A stretch of 11,610 nucleotides of DNA from an uncultured Anaerolineaceae bacterium (lineage in GTDB: Bacteria; Chloroflexota; Anaerolineae; Anaerolineales; Anaerolineaceae): assembly GCA_937907495.1 (NCBI GenBank), contig CALESS010000306.1:1-11610 (forward strand), given 5' to 3'. Positions within the stretch are counted from its first letter, which is position 1. Each line of letters opens with the position of its first letter. Positions 6,292-11,610 of this stretch are shown piece after piece. Below the pieces are notes generated by a model that saw only the letters and a list, made by a program, of their open reading frames with translations, did no database searches and had not been told where the DNA came from. A program made the translations under genes and the position numbers.

Positions 6292-6325
6292 CGCCCTCCT
6301 GCCGGCTGGCCTCCATTTCCTGCGG

Positions 6326-6331
6326 TACAAT
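6326..6331 (+). promoter_or_regulatory. -10 box placed for a leaderless flavoprotein message
   Basis: TACAAT (five of six -10 matches) ends only six bases before the ATG of the flavoprotein gene, so the transcript would begin at or next to the A of the start codon. No ribosome binding site precedes that ATG and no clear -35 box is seen. This is the layout of leaderless messages. Confidence 0.45.
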
Positions 6332-6337
6332 TAAGCC

Positions 6338-7555
6338 ATGAAGATAGCAGTGATTGGTGCGGGTGCTTCGGGGATGGTCGCGGCTCTCCAGGCGGCCTGG
6401 CAGGGGGCCGGGGTATGCCTGTTGGAGCGCAACCCGGTGGTGGGCCGCAAGCTGTTGGTCACCGGCAGCGGACGCTGTAACCTGACCAATGCAGCCGTGG
6501 CGGCAGAACGTTACGCCTGCAGTGACCCGGCCTGGCTGGACGCCCTCTTCCGCCGCTTCGGTGTGGCCGATCTGCTGGCGATGCTTGGCTCAATCGGCAT
6601 CCCGGTGCAAAACACCGCCGATGGCTGGTACTATCCCCTTTCCAATTCGGCACAATCCGTGGTGGAGGCCTTCTCCAGCGCCCTCGAACGCGCCGGGGTG
6701 GCCCTCTCCCTCCAAACGCAGGTCACCGGGCTGCGTTCATGCGCCGGGGGGCTCGCCCTGCGCTTTATCGCCGCGGGGCGGGAAGAAGAGCAGGAATATG
6801 AGCGGGTGATTGTTGCGGCTGGCGGGGCGGCTTATCCGGCGCTCGGCTCGCGCGGGGAGCTGTTCCCCCTGCTGGAGCGGCTGGGTCATTCCTGCCTGCC
6901 GAACCGCCCTGCCCTGGCGCCCATCCTGGCGGAGCTGGGCAAGTTCCGCCCCCTGCAAGGTGTGCGTTTGAATGCCGGGGTAACCTTATGGGATGGCAGC
7001 CAGCGGCTGGGTTCCACTGCCGGCAACCTGATCTTCACGGAGTGGGGAGTCAACGGCCCGGCGGTGATGGACCTTTCTCACCTGGTGACCACCCGTCCGG
7101 CAGCGGGGTTGACCCTCTCCCTCAACCTGCTGGCTTTCTTCCCACAGGAATTCGAGCAACTCTTGTCCGGACAACGGGCAGGTTCCATGCCGTTGCGGGT
7201 GTTCCTGGATGCCTTTTTCCCGCCCAAGGTCTCTGCCCTTTTCTTGAAAAATGCCGGCCTGGCAGAAGAGGCCCCCCTGGGCCAGGTGGAGGAGCGCGCC
7301 CTGCAGCGTCTGTTGGGGATGTTGGGAGATTTGCGCTTCCCGGTGCGGGGTGTGCGGGATTTTGATTATTGCCAGGTTTCGGCGGGGGGTGTGCCGGTGA
7401 CCGAGGTTGAACCCGAGAGCCTGGCCTCACGCCACGTGCCGGGGTTGTTTTTATGCGGGGAAACATTGGATGTGGTTGGCCCGTGCGGCGGATTCAACCT
7501 GCAATTTGCCTTCAGCAGCGGGGCGCTGGCCGGGCGGGCTGCCGCGCTGGCCTAA
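6338..7555 (+). CDS. NAD(P)/FAD-dependent oxidoreductase, HI0933/BaiN family
   Basis: This 405-residue flavoprotein belongs to the HI0933-like family, which includes BaiN of bile-acid 7-dehydroxylation, though most members have no known substrate. The N-terminal FAD-binding motif GAGASG is at 7-12 with Glu30 at the end of the second strand. The family signature GRKLLVTGSGRCNLTN is at 36-51, a second dinucleotide-binding stretch VAAGGAAYPALGSRG at 159-173, and the closing FAD motif CGETLDVVGPCGG at 373-385 with FNLQFAFSSG at 386-395. The length is typical. The ATG has no Shine-Dalgarno sequence; a -10 box directly before it suggests leaderless expression, or else coupling to the SDR transcript. 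No evidence ties it to bile acids here. Location is cytoplasmic. Confidence 0.93.
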   Translation: MKIAVIGAGASGMVAALQAAWQGAGVCLLERNPVVGRKLLVTGSGRCNLTNAAVAAERYACSDPAWLDALFRRFGVADLLAMLGSIGIPVQNTADGWYYPLSNSAQSVVEAFSSALERAGVALSLQTQVTGLRSCAGGLALRFIAAGREEEQEYERVIVAAGGAAYPALGSRGELFPLLERLGHSCLPNRPALAPILAELGKFRPLQGVRLNAGVTLWDGSQRLGSTAGNLIFTEWGVNGPAVMDLSHLVTTRPAAGLTLSLNLLAFFPQEFEQLLSGQRAGSMPLRVFLDAFFPPKVSALFLKNAGLAEEAPLGQVEERALQRLLGMLGDLRFPVRGVRDFDYCQVSAGGVPVTEVEPESLASRHVPGLFLCGETLDVVGPCGGFNLQFAFSSGALAGRAAALA

Positions 7556-7620
7556 ATTCTCGGCTCGTTTTCTCCAGCCTGTGTTACGGGGGAGCCTCTC
7601 TTCACCTGCCAGCGCGCGAC

Positions 7621-7649
7621 TTGAAATCTCCATCTTTTTTTGGCATAAT
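7621..7649 (+). promoter_or_regulatory. Promoter of the DUF305 gene
   Basis: TTGAAA (7621-7626) and CATAAT (7644-7649) lie 17 bases apart, each matching five of six consensus positions. Transcription would begin near 7656, about 78 bases before the start codon. Confidence 0.65.
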
Positions 7650-7733
7650 TTCATTAGCTCTCTTCGAGGGTGCAGCGGGTGGAGTGTAAGAATTTCTCTC
7701 CCGCAGAAAAAAATAGAGAATTGGAGGATTGAC

Positions 7734-8186
7734 ATGAACAATTACAAACGTTTTCTGCTCATGATTGCCACGGCAACCCTCATCATGCTGGGATTAATGT
7801 ATCTCAACACCTACGAGTGGGATCATGTCTTTTTTAGCCAGACGCGGGCGTACATGGCGCTCATCATGGGGGCCGTGATGGCGATCGTCATGCTGGCGTT
7901 CATGCGAAAGATGTATACCAACCGGCGCGCTAACACGGCCATCCTTGCCGGCAGTCTGCTGGTGTTTGTGCTGGGGTTGTGGCTGGTTCGCAGCCAGGCG
8001 ACGGTGGGGGATGTGGCCTGGATGCGGGCCATGATCCCGCATCATTCGATTGCCATTCTAACCAGTGAGCGGGCTCAAATTTCCGATCCGCGGGTGCGGG
8101 AACTGGCAGATGGAATCATCGAGACCCAACGCAAGGAGATCGCCGAGATGAAAGCGCTGATCCGGGACCTGACGGAGAATAAATAG
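7734..8186 (+). CDS. Three-helix membrane protein with DUF305 domain
   Basis: The 150-residue protein has three predicted membrane helices (about 6-25, 38-57 and 68-86) and then a helical DUF305 tail. The tail carries the family's WMRAMIPHHSIAI (96-108) with a His-His pair, and a charged helix ETQRKEIAEMKALI (130-143). DUF305 is related to ferritin-like four-helix proteins, and the His-rich motif is often taken as metal binding; no firm function is known. The ATG at 7734 is supported by GGAGG six bases upstream and by the promoter at 7621; the open frame extends further upstream but overlaps the flavoprotein gene. It is transcribed alone and faces the GH94 gene. Confidence 0.88.
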   Translation: MNNYKRFLLMIATATLIMLGLMYLNTYEWDHVFFSQTRAYMALIMGAVMAIVMLAFMRKMYTNRRANTAILAGSLLVFVLGLWLVRSQATVGDVAWMRAMIPHHSIAILTSERAQISDPRVRELADGIIETQRKEIAEMKALIRDLTENK

Positions 8187-8206
8187 CATTCCGCATGCCC
8201 CGGGAT

Positions 8207-8219
8207 GGGCGGCTCGCCC
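8207..8219 (+). terminator. Short GC hairpin after the DUF305 gene, weak terminator candidate
   Basis: GGGCG-GCT-CGCCC is a perfect five-pair stem starting 20 bases past the stop codon. It is followed only by TT and a C-run, so termination here would be weak. Confidence 0.25.
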
Positions 8220-8260
8220 TTCCCCCGGCAGAGATCGGAGCGATCAGCCGATAGGGCAAG

Positions 8261-8292
8261 ACAGGCTGTCCCATGGACATGGGACAGCCTGT
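8261..8292. repeat. Perfect 15-bp inverted repeat between convergent genes
   Basis: ACAGGCTGTCCCATG (8261-8275) and CATGGGACAGCCTGT (8278-8292) are perfect inverted copies around GA. In RNA this is a 14-pair stem with a GGAC loop. It lies midway between the DUF305 and GH94 stop codons, where a bidirectional terminator is expected, but neither side has a T-run. It may block RNA polymerase or 3' exonucleases from both sides, or be a protein-binding palindrome. Confidence 0.6.
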
Positions 8293-8332
8293 TGTCAGGT
8301 ATGCGTCTTGAAAGGAACGATTCAAGTCGGTG

Positions 8333-11300
8333 CTATGGATGGCCCATCACCACCTGTACCTGGTGTTCCCCACCGTTATTCACCAGTGGGATGACGGCTT
8401 CCGGCAGGGACGCTCCATCCAGCCAGGTTTCCTTCACCCCGCTACGAACATGGAAGGGATTCTGTACCCGGATGTGATAGATCGTCTCTCCATAACGATA
8501 ATGAATCTCATACCCGTCCCATTCCGGCGGGATGACGGGCTGAATCTGCAACCGGTTTCCGTTGCGCTGGAAGCCCAGGATGCCCTCCAATCCGAGGCGG
8601 TAGAGCCAGGCAGCCGAACCCGTGTACCAGGTCCACCCTCCGCGGCCCACATGGGGGGGCGTGCTGTAAATATCCGCGGCCACCACATAAGGTTCCACGC
8701 GATAGTTGATCACCTTTTCGGGCGAATCCGCCTGCAGGATGGGGTTCAGCAGCTTGAACAACTCCCCGGCAGTTTCCCCTTCCCCCAGGCTGGCAAATGC
8801 CCAGGCGGTCCAGGTGGCGGCATGAGTATATTGACCGCCATTCTCGCGGATGCCCGGCAGGTAGCCCTTGATATAGCCCGGGTCCCGTGGGGTTTTGTTG
8901 AAGGGCGGGGTGAAGAGCAAAGAAAGCCGTTCTTGTGGTAGCACCAACCGCTGAAGGACTGCTCCCATCGCCTGGCTGCGGCGTTCCTGGCTGGCTGCCC
9001 CGCTCAACACTGCCCACGATTGAGCGATGGCATCAATCTGGCATTCGCGGTTCAGGCTGGAGCCAATCGGAATTCCCTCGTCGTCGTAAGCCCGGCGGTA
9101 CCAGGCGCCATCCCAGGCGGTTTCTTCGGCGGCGGCGGTATAATCCTGCGCCCAGGCTCGATAGCTGGCGGCCCGCTCCGTATCTCCCAGAAGCTCACAA
9201 ACCCTGGCGAAACGATTGAGCACCTCCACCGTAAACCAGGCCAGCCAGACGCTCTCGCCGCGCCCCTGGTCACCGACCTTGTTAAAGCCGTCATTCCAAT
9301 CGCCGGTGCCGATGAGCGGCAAACCGTGCTGGCCGCGGGTGGCGCCTTTTTCAATTGCCCGCTGGCAATGTTCCAGCAGGGTGGCGCTGTGCGGGGAGTA
9401 GGGAAATTCATTGTAGCGCTCTTCTTCCCCCGGCCCCAGCGGAGGGGCATCCAGGAAGGGGATTTTCTCCTCCAGGATATCCCGATCGCCCGTGGCAAGG
9501 ATGTAGGCCGCGGTGACATAGGGCAGCCAGAGCAGGTTATCGGAGATGCGGGTGCGAACCCCGCGTCCGGAGGGGGGATGCCACCAGTGCATCACATCCC
9601 CTTCCTTAAATTGATGGTGGGCCGCGTTAAGAATTTGGCCCCGGCTGATGGTCGGGTCAATCGAAAGCAGGGCCAGCACATCTTGCAGTTGGTCGCGGAA
9701 CCCAAAGGCGCCGCTGGACTGATAGAAGGCGGTGCGGCCCCAAATGCGGCAGGAAAGGGCCTGATATAGCGCCCAACGGTTGAGGATGAGGTCGGTGGAG
9801 GGTTCCGGCGTGCGCACCTGGATGGTCTCCAGCAGGTGTTGCCAGAAGGTTTGCATCCGTTGATACGCCGCGTTGACGTGATCCGGGTTTTGGTATTTGC
9901 GGGCGAGGCTGCGGGCCTGGGCTTTATCTCCTCCCTGGCCGAGCACAAAATAAAACTCCTCACTGGCGCCGGGCAGCAGGTCAAGATGAACTTGCAGCAC
10001 ACCGCAGGCATCCACGCCGGGGGTGATGCGGGTTTCCAGGCCCAGGCGGCGCATGGCCGCTGGCGAGGCGGTGGAACCCCCGCGCCCTAAAAACTCCAGC
10101 CGGTCAGCCGTCAACCCGTGGATGGGCTTGCTGGCGACCATGAAGGCCACCCGCTGACCAAATTCCGCGTTATAGGGGTTGGCAGCCAGCAGACATTCGG
10201 CAGCAGCATCGTATTCGGGAAGGATCATCGGCATGGTGGCGGAGCGGGTGGTGCCCAGCACCCATTCCACATAATAGGTCGCCGTGATGCGCCGGGTGCG
10301 GGGCAGGGTGTTTTGCACCTTGAGGTGAAGGATCTTCACCGGGTCTTCGGGGCTGGCAAAAAGAGTCAATTGCTGCTGCAGACCATGTGAATGATGCTCA
10401 AAGCGCGAGTAACCCGCCCCATGGCGCACCCGGTACGGCGTGTTCTCTCCGCACGGCTGGGGAGTGGCCGACCAGAACTCCCCGGTTTCTTCATCTCGCA
10501 GATAGAGTACCTCGCCGCTGGGGTCGCGCACCGGGTCGTTAGACCACGGCGTCAGGCGGTTCTCGCCGCTGTTCAGTGCCCAGGTACACTGGCTGCCCCC
10601 CTCGCTGACCATGAAGCCGAACTCCGGGTAGCCGATGACATTCACCCAGGGCGCGGGTGGGGCAACCTCCGCAAGAGAGGCGGCAGGCTCCGCGGGCTGG
10701 TTTTGTGGCTTGATTTCAATGATGTATTCCCGGCCATCCGGGCTGAAGCCGCCAAAACCATTGAAGAACTGGAGCGGGGGCAGCTCCGCCAGAGGAGCGG
10801 CAAACGGCGGTCGGGCGGCTTCTGCCGGGGAGGGTGGGGTATGGCTGGGTGAGAATTCCGGCAGGTGCCAGACCGAGGTGGTGTAGCCCGGCAGTTGCTC
10901 CTGCAGGGTGCCTTTTGCACCGTTCAATACCACCCGGGCCGCGGATTGCAGCAGCGTGCGTTCGCCGGGCTGCATCTGATCGGCATACAGAATAAAGATT
11001 CCGCCGCGCTGATTCAACCATTCTCCGCTGTCTAATTGGTTCACCTGGCGGTGAATCATCCCGTTCAATTCCGCACCGTAAGCGGTTTGCTGCCCGTTCA
11101 GGAATACGACATCCACCAGCAGGCGGCGAGCCCGCAGGAATTGATGGACCTTCAGCACCTCCCGAATCAGTTCAATTTCCTGGGGTTCTTTCAGTTCCAC
11201 CAGCAGAATGGGGTAATCTCCCGAAATTCCAAACGGCCAGAGAGCTGGCTGGCCCAGGTTGTTGGCGGCCAAAACGCCAGGGTCGGCACGCAGCTCCGCC

Positions 11301-11610
11301 TGGGGGTAAACCAGTGCGGAAAGGGTTTGCAGGATTTCTGTGAAGGCCTGGTTGCCAATGCCCTGGCGGCCCAGCCAGGTTTGGGCGGCGATATTGGCCT
11401 GGTGGAAGGCGCGTTCAATTACGTTGTGGTTCTGGTATCGCCCGGCCAGGGCAATTAATTCCTCGCGGGTTTCGGCGGCCAGGGTGACGTAGGTGATGAC
11501 CTTGCTCTCATGGGGGGAAAGTTCCACCTCCCGGCCCAGGGCGAAAATGGGGTCGAGGGTGGCTCCGCTGCTGCCGCCCAGGTATTCATCCGAATAGAGA
11601 GCGGCGGGGC
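8333..11610 (-). CDS. Cyclic beta-1,2-glucan synthase, C-terminal part with GH94 domain (start beyond right edge)
   Basis: The frame is open to the window edge; 1091 residues are visible and the N-terminus is missing. Text such as YLGGSSGATLDPIFALGRE at the very edge continues without a start, so the GTG at 11527 is internal. The order fits the C-terminal half of NdvB/ChvB-type proteins: a segment with LWPFGISGDYP (about 123-133 of the visible part), a Pro/Ala-rich linker (about 250-318), the GH94 beta-sandwich opening at PWVNVIGYPEFGF with NSGENRLTPWSNDP (346-359), and the (alpha/alpha)6 barrel. The barrel carries the general acid in GTGDWNDG (Asp at 770; codon 9299-9301), ISDNLLWLPY, RENGGQYTHAA and GWTWYTGSAAW. 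In these enzymes GT84 builds beta-1,2-glucan on the protein and the GH94 part trims it by phosphorolysis before cyclisation. The GT84 part would lie to the right and was not seen; if it is absent, this would be a stand-alone 1,2-beta-oligoglucan phosphorylase-like protein. The stop codon faces the DUF305 gene. Confidence 0.9.
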   Translation of the reverse strand, partial: PAALYSDEYLGGSSGATLDPIFALGREVELSPHESKVITYVTLAAETREELIALAGRYQNHNVIERAFHQANIAAQTWLGRQGIGNQAFTEILQTLSALVYPQAELRADPGVLAANNLGQPALWPFGISGDYPILLVELKEPQEIELIREVLKVHQFLRARRLLVDVVFLNGQQTAYGAELNGMIHRQVNQLDSGEWLNQRGGIFILYADQMQPGERTLLQSAARVVLNGAKGTLQEQLPGYTTSVWHLPEFSPSHTPPSPAEAARPPFAAPLAELPPLQFFNGFGGFSPDGREYIIEIKPQNQPAEPAASLAEVAPPAPWVNVIGYPEFGFMVSEGGSQCTWALNSGENRLTPWSNDPVRDPSGEVLYLRDEETGEFWSATPQPCGENTPYRVRHGAGYSRFEHHSHGLQQQLTLFASPEDPVKILHLKVQNTLPRTRRITATYYVEWVLGTTRSATMPMILPEYDAAAECLLAANPYNAEFGQRVAFMVASKPIHGLTADRLEFLGRGGSTASPAAMRRLGLETRITPGVDACGVLQVHLDLLPGASEEFYFVLGQGGDKAQARSLARKYQNPDHVNAAYQRMQTFWQHLLETIQVRTPEPSTDLILNRWALYQALSCRIWGRTAFYQSSGAFGFRDQLQDVLALLSIDPTISRGQILNAAHHQFKEGDVMHWWHPPSGRGVRTRISDNLLWLPYVTAAYILATGDRDILEEKIPFLDAPPLGPGEEERYNEFPYSPHSATLLEHCQRAIEKGATRGQHGLPLIGTGDWNDGFNKVGDQGRGESVWLAWFTVEVLNRFARVCELLGDTERAASYRAWAQDYTAAAEETAWDGAWYRRAYDDEGIPIGSSLNRECQIDAIAQSWAVLSGAASQERRSQAMGAVLQRLVLPQERLSLLFTPPFNKTPRDPGYIKGYLPGIRENGGQYTHAATWTAWAFASLGEGETAGELFKLLNPILQADSPEKVINYRVEPYVVAADIYSTPPHVGRGGWTWYTGSAAWLYRLGLEGILGFQRNGNRLQIQPVIPPEWDGYEIHYRYGETIYHIRVQNPFHVRSGVKETWLDGASLPEAVIPLVNNGGEHQVQVVMGHP

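Noticed and set aside
7562..7596. GGCTC/GAGCC inverted repeat as a terminator of the flavoprotein gene
   Set aside because: The arms are five bases with a 25-base loop and no T-run follows.
9020..9769. Long plus-strand frame opposite the GH94 gene
   Set aside because: It is a shadow of the GH94 coding strand in GC-rich sequence; no motif or translation signal supports it.

Overview
The window reads as ordinary bacterial chromosome of moderately high GC. Genes are short-spaced, ribosome binding sites are good, and several intergenic gaps hold near-consensus sigma-70 promoters with 17-base spacers. Gene content (a ferredoxin-dependent 2-oxoacid oxidoreductase, an HI0933/BaiN-type flavoprotein, a BNR-repeat plus MoaD/ThiS pair, and a very large GH94 protein) suggests an anaerobic or facultative heterotroph. 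My best guess is Chloroflexota, class Anaerolineae. That is inference from gene style; no phylogenetic marker is present. I saw no tRNA, rRNA, CRISPR, IS element, integrase or phage gene.

Left part (1-2933). A leftward transcript carries an 8-Fe ferredoxin and then the alpha subunit (VorB-like) of a 2-oxoacid:ferredoxin oxidoreductase. Its partner beta and gamma subunits are not visible in the 214 bases that follow. Divergent from it is moaA, the first enzyme of molybdenum cofactor synthesis, with its own promoter and a probable terminator.

Middle (2934-5440). A leftward cluster runs from a strong promoter: a cytoplasmic six-Asp-box BNR propeller protein, a MoaD/ThiS-type beta-grasp protein ending in Gly-Gly and overlapping it by four bases, a small Cys-rich reading frame with no ordinary start codon, a perfect 11-bp inverted repeat, and a Dabb-domain protein. 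The function of this group is unknown and it is the most interesting part of the window.

Right part (5441-11610). Three rightward genes follow: a classical short-chain dehydrogenase, a BaiN/HI0933 flavoprotein that may be translated from a leaderless message, and a three-helix membrane protein with a DUF305 tail. A perfect 15-bp inverted repeat separates them from the convergent GH94 gene. That gene is the C-terminal 1091 residues of what looks like a cyclic beta-1,2-glucan synthase (NdvB/ChvB family), and its start lies beyond the right edge.
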